From positions 1 through 35,763 of the forward strand of contig JALHTW010000193.1 of NCBI GenBank assembly GCA_022866045.1: a DNA stretch of 35,763 nt, read 5' to 3'. The position numbers and the translations under genes are program-made. This DNA is from Candidatus Aminicenantota bacterium (lineage in GTDB: Bacteria; Acidobacteriota; Aminicenantia; Aminicenantales; UBA4085). Under the pieces are notes generated by a model, which was not told where the DNA came from, searched no databases, and was given only the letters and a program-made list of their open reading frames with translations. Positions 22,902 through 31,226 of the stretch are shown piece by piece (the stretch's first letter is position 1; each line of letters begins with the position of its first letter).

Positions 22902-24302
22902 ATGATTCATTTCGGCACTTCCGGATGGCGGGCGGTCATGGGGGAGGAGTTCACCTTCCAGAACGTCCGGATCGTCGTCCAGTCCATTGCCAATTTCCTC
23001 AAGCGGAAGTTCCCCGGCCAGGACATTTCGGTCGTCGTTAATTATGATACCCGTTTTCTTTCCGAGCGATACGCTTCTGAAGCGGCCAAGATCCTTTCCC
23101 ACAATAAGATCCATGTCTTCTTGGCCGAGCGGGACGCCCCGTCCCAGGCCCAGGCATTCCAGATCATCAAGCGCAAGGCCCAGGGAGGCATCAATTTTAC
23201 CGCCTCGTTCAATCCGCCGGAATATAATGGTCTGAAATATAACACGGACAAGGGAGCGCCGGCGTTACCCGCGGAAACCGATGCCATCGAGGCCGAGGTC
23301 CGGAGCCTTCAAAAAGCCTATTCCTTCTTGCCCTGCTATCCGAAGACGGAATTCATCGAAAAGATCGATCTGCAGAAGGACTATCTAGCCTTCCTCCAGG
23401 ACAAGATCGATTTCGACCTCATCCGCAGGTCGGGCATCAGGGTCGGAGTGGATCTCCTCTACGGAACGAGCCGGGAATATCTCGACGAGATCCTTGAGGA
23501 GAATCAGGTGCCTGTCGAGGAGATCCACGGTTTCATCGACCCCTACTTTGGCGGCATCGCCCCCTCCTGCACGGAGGAGAACCTGGAAGAGTTGAAGCAA
23601 CTTGTCCGGGAGAAGAAATGCGACCTCGGGATCGCCACGGATGCCGATGGAGACCGGTTCGGGATCGTTGATCACAAAGGAAATGTCGTCATCCAGAACC
23701 TCGTCCTATCGGTCCTGCTGAACTATGTCGTAGCGAACAAGGGCTGGCGCGGCGGTGTGGCCAGGTCGGTGGCGACCACCCACTTTTTCGACCGCATCGC
23801 CCGAAAATATGGCCTTCCTCTGTATAAGACGCCGGTCGGGTTCAAATTCCTGGCTGACCTGTTCCTGAAAGGCCAGATCATCTTCGGCGGCGAGGAAAGC
23901 GCTTCGATCGCCGTCAAGAACCACCTTCCGGAAAAAGACGGGATCTTCGCCGGCCTCCTCGTGGCCGAAATGGTGGCCGCGACCGGAAAAAGCCTCGCCG
24001 TGCTGATCGAGGACTTGTTCAAGGAATACGGCGAGCGGATCGGGATTCAGAAGAACATCCCGCTTGTCCCAGAGCGCAGAAAGAAGCTCAAGAAACTGAT
24101 CGAGCACGCGCCCTCCCGGCTGGCCGGCCGCCCGGTCTTGAACATGGAGACCATCGACGGCGCAAAATTCAACTTTTCCGATGATGACTGGCTCCTCCTT
24201 CGGTTCTCGGGAACCGAACCCCTCATCCGCTGCTATGCAGAAGCGGGCTCCAAGAAAGAGCTCCGGAACCTCGTGAGAGCGGCCTTGGAGAAGCTGTCGT
24301 GA
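22902..24302 (+). CDS. Phosphohexomutase (phosphoglucomutase/phosphomannomutase family)
   Basis: It moves the phosphate of hexose phosphates between C6 and C1, the step that gives glucose-1-phosphate for GalU or mannose-1-phosphate. Four family loops are visible: the phosphoserine loop TASFNPPEYNG, the metal loop ATDADGDRFG, the sugar loop GGEESAS and the phosphate-binding loop RFSGTEPLIR. The phosphoserine loop has phenylalanine where TASHNP normally has histidine, an odd replacement next to the catalytic serine. The track starts at a GTG; the ATG (MIHFGTSGWR) gives the standard N-terminus. Substrate specificity cannot be decided; GlmM is less likely from the sugar loop. Confidence 0.88.
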   Translation: MIHFGTSGWRAVMGEEFTFQNVRIVVQSIANFLKRKFPGQDISVVVNYDTRFLSERYASEAAKILSHNKIHVFLAERDAPSQAQAFQIIKRKAQGGINFTASFNPPEYNGLKYNTDKGAPALPAETDAIEAEVRSLQKAYSFLPCYPKTEFIEKIDLQKDYLAFLQDKIDFDLIRRSGIRVGVDLLYGTSREYLDEILEENQVPVEEIHGFIDPYFGGIAPSCTEENLEELKQLVREKKCDLGIATDADGDRFGIVDHKGNVVIQNLVLSVLLNYVVANKGWRGGVARSVATTHFFDRIARKYGLPLYKTPVGFKFLADLFLKGQIIFGGEESASIAVKNHLPEKDGIFAGLLVAEMVAATGKSLAVLIEDLFKEYGERIGIQKNIPLVPERRKKLKKLIEHAPSRLAGRPVLNMETIDGAKFNFSDDDWLLLRFSGTEPLIRCYAEAGSKKELRNLVRAALEKLS

Positions 24303-24601
24303 CCGAGAAAAGCTCGGGGTCCTTGAAGAAAAAGATCTTCATCTTTGGCTTCGCCTTTCTCCTCCTCGTCCTGTTCATCACTTCGATATTCGGGAGAAAA
24401 GGCCTGATCGAGATCTACCATATCAGGAAGAATTATGCGGCCCTGCTTCAGGAGATCGACAAACTTAAAAAGGAAAAAAGCGGCCTCGAAAAAGAGATCG
24501 CCGAGCTCGAAAAAAACCCCCGGGCCGTTGATAAAGAGGCGAGGGAAAAGCTTTGGCTGATAAAGCCGGACGAAAAGGTCCTCGTCAAAAAACGCAAATA
24601 G
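24299..24601 (+). CDS. FtsB/DivIC-family septum formation protein
   Basis: This is a 100-residue bitopic protein with one N-terminal membrane span (IFIFGFAFLLLVLFITSIF) followed by a coiled coil (IDKLKKEKSGLEKEIAELEK) and a REKLWLIKPDEKVL tail. That layout and the LxKPxE-type end match FtsB/DivIC, which with FtsL and FtsQ activates septal peptidoglycan synthesis. The start is a GTG overlapping the stop of the phosphohexomutase gene (GTGA), so translation is coupled. Its end faces sppA with only 13 bp between. Confidence 0.8.
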   Translation: MTEKSSGSLKKKIFIFGFAFLLLVLFITSIFGRKGLIEIYHIRKNYAALLQEIDKLKKEKSGLEKEIAELEKNPRAVDKEAREKLWLIKPDEKVLVKKRK

Positions 24602-24614
24602 AGGCAACCTTCTT

Positions 24615-26327
24615 CTATTCGAGTTTCATTCCAAGAGGCATGATCGCCCAGATCCTGTCTTCGTTCATGAGGTCGGCCCATTTGAGCGCTTTTTCGAGCT
24701 CTTGAGGAAGCGGCGTGAGAAGCCGGGCTTCCCTCCGCCCGAAAAGGCTCCCGAAAAAGGAGATCCTTTTCGGCCAGACGACGAGGCGGACGTCCTCGTC
24801 CTCGGCGATGCCGGCCAACCTTTTAGCCGCTTCGATGGCTGTCGAAAGGCCCCCGATCTCATCAACGAGGTTGATCTCTTTGGCCTGGCTTCCTGTCCAG
24901 ACGCGGCCTTTTCCGATCTTGTCCACGTCCTCTTTGGGTATCTTCCGGCCTTCGGCGACCTTGGTCAGAAACTGATCATAGATCCACAGGATCTCTTTTT
25001 TCAGAAGTTGCCGCTCTTCCTCGGTCAAACCCCGAAACGGCGAGAAAAGACCCGACCGTTTGCCGGTGCGGATCTTTTCCGTGGTGATGCCCAACTTATC
25101 TAAGAGCTTCTCCAGATTGAATTTTCCCGAAAGGACGCCGATCGATCCGGTCAGGGTCTGGGGCTGGGCGATGATCTTATGAGCGGCCATGGAGATCCAG
25201 TAGCCTCCCGAGCCTGCCATGTCGGACATCGAGACCACGAACGGCTTTTCTTTGCGGCAGAGCATGACCTCGCGCCAGATCGAGTCCGACGCCACGGCTG
25301 AGCCGCCCGGGCTGTCTACCCGGAAAACGACAGCGGCGATGGATCTGTCTTCCCGAGCCGACCGGATCCACCGGGCGATCGTGTCCGAACCCATGGACTG
25401 GTAAAGGCTTTCGCCAGAATGGATCGGACCGATGCCGTAAATGAGGGCGATCTTTCGGCCCCTGTTCAGGCCGACGGACGTCGGATCGATCTGGGCATAT
25501 TCCCCAAGGGTCACCCGGCGACATTTCCTCCCATCTTTTTGAAAGAGAGACGTGACCTGGTCATCGAAGAGAAGGTCGTCGACGAGACCGGCTTTCAGAG
25601 CCTTCTCACCTTGGAAGAACGCCTCGTCGATTAAAGCCCGGATCTCGGCTTCGCTTTTCTTGCGGGATTCGGCGATCGTCTTGACGTACTGGGCAAACTG
25701 GTCGCCGATGATCGCCTCCATCATTTTTTTGTGGGCTTCGGTGAAGCCGCTCTCGGTGAACATGTTGTAAGCGGTCTTGAATTCTTCGACGTGCTCGATT
25801 TGAGCCTCGATGCCCAACTTATCCAAGGCTTTTTTGAAGAACGGGATATCGCCACCGATGCCGGTGATGCCCAGCCAGCCGAGGGGGTGGAGGATGATCC
25901 TGTCGCAGGCCGTGGCCAGGTAATATTCCTTGTTGAATTCCGGGGCCTCTTCAATATAGGCGAAAACCTTTTTCCCCGACTTCCTGAAGTCAAGGACAGC
26001 ATCCCGGATCTCAGCGCATTTGGCCCAGTCGCAGGCGAGCGGGCCGAGCCTCAGAAGAATCCCCGCGATACGGCTGTCACCCCGGGCCTTCCTGAGGCAC
26101 ATCCAGATGTCATAAACAGATAAAGGGTGCGCGCCCGTGATGAGCGAGCCCCAGAAATTCGTCTCCGGGAATTCAACGAGCGAACCTTCAAGCTTGATCT
26201 CTAAATAAGAAAAAGAACCGACGGCAGGAGGCCTTCCGATTTCGAAGTACAGAAAGGAAAAGACGGTGGCGATGATCAAGAAAAAAAAGATGAGAAAAAG
26301 GATCAAGACATATCGACCTTTCTTCAT
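24615..26327 (-). CDS. sppA: Signal peptide peptidase SppA, long (67K) type
   Basis: It is a membrane-bound serine protease that degrades leftover signal peptides. One N-terminal membrane anchor (ILFLIFFFLIIATVFSFLYF) is followed by two tandem ClpP-like S49 domains. The probable catalytic pair is Lys184 (EEFKTAYNMF) in the first domain and Ser373 (MAGSGGYWIS) in the second, matching the Lys/Ser dyad of the Escherichia coli enzyme. The length of 570 residues matches the long type. The start is supported by an AAAGGAG ribosome binding site. It is convergent with the FtsB-like gene. Confidence 0.93.
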   Translation of the reverse strand: MKKGRYVLILFLIFFFLIIATVFSFLYFEIGRPPAVGSFSYLEIKLEGSLVEFPETNFWGSLITGAHPLSVYDIWMCLRKARGDSRIAGILLRLGPLACDWAKCAEIRDAVLDFRKSGKKVFAYIEEAPEFNKEYYLATACDRIILHPLGWLGITGIGGDIPFFKKALDKLGIEAQIEHVEEFKTAYNMFTESGFTEAHKKMMEAIIGDQFAQYVKTIAESRKKSEAEIRALIDEAFFQGEKALKAGLVDDLLFDDQVTSLFQKDGRKCRRVTLGEYAQIDPTSVGLNRGRKIALIYGIGPIHSGESLYQSMGSDTIARWIRSAREDRSIAAVVFRVDSPGGSAVASDSIWREVMLCRKEKPFVVSMSDMAGSGGYWISMAAHKIIAQPQTLTGSIGVLSGKFNLEKLLDKLGITTEKIRTGKRSGLFSPFRGLTEEERQLLKKEILWIYDQFLTKVAEGRKIPKEDVDKIGKGRVWTGSQAKEINLVDEIGGLSTAIEAAKRLAGIAEDEDVRLVVWPKRISFFGSLFGRREARLLTPLPQELEKALKWADLMNEDRIWAIMPLGMKLE

Positions 26328-26370
26328 CGGCGGCTCCTTTCCGAATGGATAAATCCGAGTTTGAGTCTTA

Positions 26371-26399
26371 AATATAGCATAAATTGGATTTTTTTTGAG
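26371..26399 (-). promoter_or_regulatory. Possible extended -10 promoter of sppA
   Basis: Minus-strand TGCTATATT is a good extended -10 about 45 nt before the start codon; the -35 (CTCAAA at 17 bp) is weak. Confidence 0.45.
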
Positions 26400-26512
26400 A
26401 ATTCGGCTATTTTATTGGTTTGATAACTTCCGAGCAGGAATTTCGTATTTTCATATTCTTGGATGAGAAGTGAACTTTGGCTGAAAGGAACGAGACAAGA
26501 AAAGGATCAACC

Positions 26513-27415
26513 ATGTATGCCCTAGAGATTGACAACATTTCAAAACGATTCGGAAATTTCTACGCGGTCCAAAACTTATCGCTCAAGATCCCGCAGGGCA
26601 CGATCTACGGCCTCCTCGGCCCGAACGGAGCCGGAAAAACGACCACGCTCCGGATGATCATGAATATCATCATCCCGGACGAGGGCAAGATCCGGGTGCT
26701 CGGGCGGACCATGGGCGAGGACATGAAGCAACGGATCGGCTACCTTCCCGAGGACCGCGGCCTTTATCCAAAAATGAAGGTCGGCGATATCCTCGAGTTC
26801 TTGGGCGAAATCAAAGGTGTCCCCAAAAACGCGATGCCCGGGAAAATCGACTATTGGCTGGACAAGTTCGAGCTCACGGGCTGGAAGACGAAGAAAGTGG
26901 ACGAGCTGTCCAAGGGCATGCAGCAGAAAATCCAGTTCATCGTGACGATCATCCACGATCCCGAGCTTATCATTTTGGATGAGCCATTCGCCGGGCTCGA
27001 TCCCGTGAACACGAAGCTCATTAAGGACATTATGCTCGGGCTCAAGGACCAGGGCAAGACGATCATCTTCTCGACACACCGCATGGAGCAGGTCGAGATG
27101 ATCTGCGACAACATCTGCCTCATCAACAAGGCCCGCATGGTGCTCGAAGGAAACCTGGCCGGCATTAAAAAACAATATGGCAAGAATACGATCCTCTTGG
27201 AGTACGAGGGCGACATCGGATTCCTCCGGAATAGGCCCGAAGTGGAGAAGATCGATGACTATGGCCGATCGGCTGAGATCAGGCTCAAGGATAAGGCCGA
27301 CGCCCAGGGCGTCCTGGCCGGGCTCGTCGGCAAGGTCCGGATCGGCAAATTCGAGATCCAGGAGCCATCCCTCAACACCATCTTCATCGAAAAAGTCGGC
27401 AGGAACGAACAATGA
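26513..27415 (+). CDS. ABC transporter ATPase, NatA-like
   Basis: The nucleotide-binding subunit has Walker A (GLLGPNGAGKTTT), Q-loop (GYLPEDRGLYPKM), the signature LSKGMQQKIQF (a KGMQ variant of LSGGQ common in NatA/DrrA proteins), Walker B (LIILDEPFAGLDP) and H-loop (IIFSTHRMEQ). A ~75-residue C-terminal regulatory domain follows, ending in PSLNTIFIEKVG. The track begins 12 codons upstream; the ATG giving MYALEIDNISKRFG has an AAAGGA ribosome binding site. It overlaps the permease gene. NatAB exports sodium in Bacillus; the substrate here is unknown. Confidence 0.9.
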   Translation: MYALEIDNISKRFGNFYAVQNLSLKIPQGTIYGLLGPNGAGKTTTLRMIMNIIIPDEGKIRVLGRTMGEDMKQRIGYLPEDRGLYPKMKVGDILEFLGEIKGVPKNAMPGKIDYWLDKFELTGWKTKKVDELSKGMQQKIQFIVTIIHDPELIILDEPFAGLDPVNTKLIKDIMLGLKDQGKTIIFSTHRMEQVEMICDNICLINKARMVLEGNLAGIKKQYGKNTILLEYEGDIGFLRNRPEVEKIDDYGRSAEIRLKDKADAQGVLAGLVGKVRIGKFEIQEPSLNTIFIEKVGRNEQ

Positions 27416-28686
27416 ATAAGATCTTCGCCGTCATCAAAAGGGAATATTTCCAAATCGTCAAGACCAAAGGGTTCATCATCAGCACCGTGCTCGCCCCTGT
27501 CATCATGATCGCGTTCATCGCCGTCCCGGTGCTGCTCTCAGTCAAATCCACGGGCGAGAAGAAAACCATCGCCGTCGTAGATATGACCGGTCAGGTCTTT
27601 CAGGAATTCGACCGCACCCTGGCGGAATATAAGATGAAAGACGAGAGCCGGCGTTACACGGTCCAGGAATTCAGGCCGACGGCGGAAATCTCCGGGCTGC
27701 GAAGCTTGCTCAGCCAGAAGGTCCTGGTCAATGAGTTTTCCGCCTACATATTCATCCCGGACAGCATCCTGAGCGGCGGCGAGGCTGAGTTCGTCTCCCA
27801 ACACGTGTCGGACTTCGATGAGATCAAACGTCTCAGCGAATCCCTCAACAGAGTCGTCGTCGGTCTGCGCCTGAAGAAGGAAGGCCTGGATCCGCAGAGG
27901 GTCTCCGATTACATGAAGCATGTGGGCTTGAAAACGATCAAGGTCACCCCCCAGGGAGAAAAGGAAGACGTCGGCGGCACCTTCGCCATGGCCTATGTCC
28001 TCGTCCTGCTCATTTATATGACCCTGATCTTTTACGGATCGATCATCCTCCGGGGGGTCATCGAGGAGAAAAGCAATCGCGTCGTCGAGGTCGTGCTGTC
28101 GTCCCTCAAACCCTTCGAGCTCATGATGGGGAAGATCCTGGGCATCGGCGCCGTCGGGCTGACGCAGTACGCCGTCTGGGCATTGATCGGGCTCGTGATG
28201 TCGCAGTACGGGATGTCCATGGTGACCTCCCTGGTCCCCGCGGCATCGGGGATCAAGTTTGCCATCCCCCCCTACATTTTCTTCTATTTCGTCGTTTTCT
28301 TCATTCTGGGATATTTCCTCTACGGCACCCTCTATGCCGCGGTTGCGTCCACGGTCAATAACGAAAAAGAGGCCCAGCAGATGCTTATGCCCATCACCAT
28401 GTTCCTGGTCCTTCCCATCCTCCTGATGACCATGGTAATCAAAGATCCCAGCGGATCGACGTCGGTCATCCTCTCGCTCATCCCGTTCTTCGCCCCGATC
28501 ATCATGTTCATGCGCATCTGCGTCCTGATGCCTCCGGCCTGGCAGGTGGCCCTGTCGATCGGGCTGCTCGGACTGACGGTGGTGGCCATGGTCTGGCTTG
28601 CGGCCAAGATCTATCGCATCGGGATCCTGATGTACGGCAAGAAGCCCAGCCTGCCCGAGATCGTCAAGTGGATCAAATACAGCTGA
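27412..28686 (+). CDS. ABC-2 type permease, NatB-like
   Basis: The partner membrane subunit has an N-terminal span (FIISTVLAPVIMIAFIAVPVLL), a large extracytoplasmic domain of about 150 residues, then five or six membrane segments with EEKSNRVVEVVLSSLKPFELMMGKILGI, the motif typical of NatB/ABC2_membrane_3 permeases. The length is 424 residues. It overlaps the ATPase gene by 4 bp (ATGA), so the pair is co-translated. An efflux role is expected from the family. Confidence 0.9.
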   Translation: MNKIFAVIKREYFQIVKTKGFIISTVLAPVIMIAFIAVPVLLSVKSTGEKKTIAVVDMTGQVFQEFDRTLAEYKMKDESRRYTVQEFRPTAEISGLRSLLSQKVLVNEFSAYIFIPDSILSGGEAEFVSQHVSDFDEIKRLSESLNRVVVGLRLKKEGLDPQRVSDYMKHVGLKTIKVTPQGEKEDVGGTFAMAYVLVLLIYMTLIFYGSIILRGVIEEKSNRVVEVVLSSLKPFELMMGKILGIGAVGLTQYAVWALIGLVMSQYGMSMVTSLVPAASGIKFAIPPYIFFYFVVFFILGYFLYGTLYAAVASTVNNEKEAQQMLMPITMFLVLPILLMTMVIKDPSGSTSVILSLIPFFAPIIMFMRICVLMPPAWQVALSIGLLGLTVVAMVWLAAKIYRIGILMYGKKPSLPEIVKWIKYS

Positions 28687-28810
28687 CGGGAATTTTCTCT
28701 TGATTTTCCTTTTCAGTTATGGAAAAATGGGGCGACCTTTTTACCGAGAGGGCTCAACTTCGGGGCGAAGAAAGAGCGGACGGTAAAGAGAGGTCAAGGA
28801 GGATTTTTTT

Positions 28811-29101
28811 ATGTCTTCTACAAAACTTTATGTCGGTAACCTCAATTACAAGACCACCGACGAGAAGCTCAAGGAATTGTTTTCTCCGTACGGCGAGGTT
28901 ACCTCCGTCAACATCCTTCAAGGAAGAGGCTTTGGCTTTGTGGAAATGGCGACTCCCGAATCTGCGCAAGAGGCCAAGGACAAGCTGAACGGAACGGACG
29001 TCGAAGGCCGGAAGATCATCGTTAACGAAGCCCGGCCCCGGACCGAGCGGCCCAGAGAGCGGAGAGAGGGAGGAGAGAGAAGAGATTTTCGTAAGTTCTA
29101 A
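28811..29101 (+). CDS. RRM-type RNA-binding protein
   Basis: This 96-residue protein has a single RNA-recognition motif with RNP2 (LYVGNLNY) and RNP1 (GRGFGFVEM), followed by a short basic arginine/glycine-rich tail (ERPRERREGGERRDF). Such small RRM proteins occur in cyanobacteria and several other phyla, often linked to cold or stress adaptation, though their RNA targets are mostly unknown. A strong AAGGAGG ribosome binding site precedes the start. It appears to be a single-gene transcript. Confidence 0.92.
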   Translation: MSSTKLYVGNLNYKTTDEKLKELFSPYGEVTSVNILQGRGFGFVEMATPESAQEAKDKLNGTDVEGRKIIVNEARPRTERPRERREGGERRDFRKF

Positions 29102-29122
29102 TATAGATCGCTAATCTTTCCT

Positions 29123-29180
29123 GACGGCGACAATTCCCCCCTTTTGAGAGAGAAATCTCGAGAAGAGGGTCGTCTGTTTT
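29123..29180 (+). terminator. Possible terminator after the RRM gene
   Basis: A long imperfect hairpin (GACGGCGAC...CCCCCCTTTT with AAGAGGGTCGTC) is followed by TGTTTT. The stem has several mismatches. Confidence 0.35.
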
Positions 29181-29184
29181 AAAC

Positions 29185-29260
29185 GGGGACATGGACCGAA
29201 TTAAGAACCCTGCAATAAGGTCTCACCCGGGTTATCGGCGCTAATTCGGTTCATGTCCCC
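29185..29260. repeat. Inverted repeat with 19-bp arms (GGGGACATG-ACCGAATTA type)
   Basis: The arms GGGGACATGGACCGAATTA and TAATTCGGTTCATGTCCCC pair with one mismatch around a 38-nt centre, which contains an inner AACCC/GGGTT stem. A T-run follows, so it may also stop transcription. The outline resembles the palindromic elements mobilised by single-strand (Y1/REP-associated) transposases; no such transposase is in the window. Confidence 0.75.
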
Positions 29261-29333
29261 ATTTTTTTATGGCGTAAACCTTTCCCGAAAAGATTTCGTA
29301 ACTACTGGTGGAGTCCAAAAAACGAGGTTGACC

Positions 29334-29762
29334 ATGAAAAACACCGTCAAATCAGGAAAAATTGCAGCGTTGATCACGGGTTCCCTGTTCTTGTCCGCAT
29401 GCTTCCGGGTCCAGGTTATCCGCCATGTGGACAACCCTGACGTGTATTTCGCCAATCTCCATAAGCAAATCGAGCAGATCGAGCGGGAGAACCCGCGAAG
29501 GCTGGGGCGGGCCCATGACCTCTGTCTTTTCGTCTACGAGCACGGGGAAGACCAGATCATCAAACTGACCATTCCGCTCTGGATCGTCAACCTGGCCATC
29601 GACGCGGGCCATGAGGCGGCCGAGAACGACCGTGAATGGAGAAAATGGAAAAGCCGCTATGATCTCGACTGGGACGTCCTCCATGATCTGGGACAGTTCG
29701 GGCCCGGCCTGCTCGTGGCCGTCGATGACGAGCAGGACAAGGTTTTGATATGGTTAAAGTAG
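29334..29762 (+). CDS. Lipoprotein with the shared C-terminal domain (ECF-sigma locus, protein A)
   Basis: The signal peptide ends in a lipobox (GSLFLSACFR). The remainder includes a helical segment and then a ~75-residue C-terminal domain: LCLFVYEHGEDQIIKLTIPLW, IVNLAIDAG, SRYDLDWDVLHDL, and a terminal LVAVDDEQDKVLIWLK. The same pattern ends two other secreted proteins of this locus. No named family was recognised. The track ORF starts inside the upstream repeat; the ATG used here has a GAGG ribosome binding site and exposes the signal peptide. It is the gene immediately before the sigma factor, which suggests a sensor or target role. Confidence 0.78.
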   Translation: MKNTVKSGKIAALITGSLFLSACFRVQVIRHVDNPDVYFANLHKQIEQIERENPRRLGRAHDLCLFVYEHGEDQIIKLTIPLWIVNLAIDAGHEAAENDREWRKWKSRYDLDWDVLHDLGQFGPGLLVAVDDEQDKVLIWLK

Positions 29763-29785
29763 GAGATAAAATGTTGTCGCTCGGA

Positions 29786-29811
29786 TTGCCGGGCCCTTTC
29801 AGGGCTCGCAA
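29786..29811. repeat. Short palindromic repeat at the sigma-factor start
   Basis: TTGCCGGGCCCT and AGGGCTCGCAA form an imperfect hairpin with a 3-nt loop. On the minus strand it reads TTGCGAGCCCT...CGGCAATCC, like the dispersed CATTGCGAGC...GCAATC palindromes of many environmental genomes. It covers the annotated ATG of the sigma factor and the end of a 16-codon reading frame with a very good ribosome binding site (TAGGAGATAAAATG). Confidence 0.5.
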
Positions 29812-30425
29812 TGACTACTGAGAAAATCATATCATTATATGGCATGGAAGAGATAAAAGAGTTCAATCATGATAACACCTGGACTCTGGTTCAAAAGGTC
29901 AAGGACGGGGACCGGGAGGCCTTCATGACCCTCACCCGGATGTACCAAAAGAAAGTGTTCGTCCTGACCTATTCATTCTTCCGGAACAAGGAGGACGCCC
30001 TCGACCTGGTCCAGGAAACCTTCCTGAAGCTTTACCAGAAGATCGATTCCTTCCGCCGCGGCCATAATTTCGAAGCCTGGCTCCTGCAGATCTCGAGGAA
30101 CCTCTGCATCGATTATTACCGTAAGAATATGAGCCGACGCCGCGAGCTCGAAAGCGAAAAGACCGTCGAGGAGCTGAACGTTCCAGACGGCCGGTCGCAG
30201 GGCGGTGAGCAGGCTCAGGATCTCAAAGACATCCTCTCCCGTTGCGTGGACAAGCTGGCCGAGCGCCAGCGCACGATCTTCATCATGCGGCACTACAACC
30301 AGCTCAAGAACGAGGAGATCGCCCAGGCTCTTGGCATTTCTCCGGGGACGGTGAAATCCCTCCATTTCAAGGCCGTCCATAATTTGCGGGCGCTGATGGG
30401 CCCGTATCTGGGGTGGGAAACATGA
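29811..30425 (+). CDS. ECF-type RNA polymerase sigma factor
   Basis: It contains only the two ECF domains: region 2 (about residues 25-95; GDREAFMTLTRMYQKKVFV, DLVQETFLKLYQKI, FEAWLLQISRNLCIDYYRK) and region 4 (about 145-200; LAERQRTIFIMRHYNQLKNE, then the helix-turn-helix ALGISPGTVKSLHFKAV). The stop overlaps the anti-sigma gene start (ATGA). The start is uncertain: the track ATG lies in a palindromic repeat without a ribosome binding site, and an ATG eleven codons in is equally bare. A 16-codon mini-ORF with a strong ribosome binding site ends across the first ATG and may couple translation. It probably controls its own locus. Confidence 0.92.
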   Translation: MTTEKIISLYGMEEIKEFNHDNTWTLVQKVKDGDREAFMTLTRMYQKKVFVLTYSFFRNKEDALDLVQETFLKLYQKIDSFRRGHNFEAWLLQISRNLCIDYYRKNMSRRRELESEKTVEELNVPDGRSQGGEQAQDLKDILSRCVDKLAERQRTIFIMRHYNQLKNEEIAQALGISPGTVKSLHFKAVHNLRALMGPYLGWET

Positions 30426-31225
30426 GCGACTGTCAAAAGATCCAAGGATGCCTGGCCGCTTTCCTTGATGGAGAGCTCAACGGCAACGATGAGGTTCACA
30501 TGAAAAAGCATCTCGACGACTGCCCGGAATGCCGGCGGAGTCTGGAGGATATGCGTCGGATCCTGGACGGCGCCGAGGCCGTTCGCGAGGACATTCAAAA
30601 AGTCATGGACACGGTCGATTGGGATGCCCTGCCGCGGCAGATCGCGGAAGCTGCTTTTGCCGGGAAAGGACGCGCTCCCAGGGTTTCGAGAGCGTCATCA
30701 TTCTGGCAGGCGTTGGTCCAGCCGCGCTTCCGGCCGGTCTATGCCGGATTGCTCGCCGGGATCGTCGTCGGCGCCGTCGGCATGTTTTTCGCTCTTAAAC
30801 CGCAGATCTTCCGCCCGGCCGCCGGCCTAAAATATTCCGCCTCGAGCGATTTCATCGACCGCGTGGAGCTCCAGCTCGCGAAACGGGAAACGCTCGATTA
30901 TCTCGACAAAAGCCAGTATTTGATCCTCGATTTCATCCAATCCCCGCCCGGCCGGGTGCGGCTCTCACAGAAGGATCTGAATCCTCAGAGAGCGCGGGAC
31001 ATGCTTTCCAAGAAACGCTACATCAATCAGCAGCTGGACAAGATGCAATTGGCCAGGGCCCGGGAGGTCTGCAACCAGATTGAGTTCCTCTTCCTCGAGC
31101 TTTCCCAGATCAGCGACGAGCTGACCGCGGAGGAAGCGGCCAGGATCAAGGATTTCGTCGAACAAAAACAGCTCCTTCTGAAAATCAAGCTCTTAAAGAA
31201 AGAGCTCCAGAAAAGCGAGGTCTGA
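30422..31225 (+). CDS. Membrane anti-sigma factor with ZAS zinc finger
   Basis: The N-terminal zinc-binding anti-sigma domain has the Hx3Cx2C motif HLDDCPEC after a CLAAFLDGEL start, as in many ECF partners. A single membrane span (VYAGLLAGIVVGAVGMFFAL, about residues 100-120) separates it from a ~145-residue extracytoplasmic domain rich in helices and likely coiled coil (QLDKMQLARAREVCNQIEFL, then KDFVEQKQLLLKIKLLKKEL). This part, rather than a known sensor domain, probably receives the signal. The start overlapping the sigma stop is preferred over the GTG three codons earlier. It is followed after one base by the TPR/HEAT protein. Confidence 0.9.
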   Translation: MSDCQKIQGCLAAFLDGELNGNDEVHMKKHLDDCPECRRSLEDMRRILDGAEAVREDIQKVMDTVDWDALPRQIAEAAFAGKGRAPRVSRASSFWQALVQPRFRPVYAGLLAGIVVGAVGMFFALKPQIFRPAAGLKYSASSDFIDRVELQLAKRETLDYLDKSQYLILDFIQSPPGRVRLSQKDLNPQRARDMLSKKRYINQQLDKMQLARAREVCNQIEFLFLELSQISDELTAEEAARIKDFVEQKQLLLKIKLLKKELQKSEV

Positions 31226-31226
31226 G

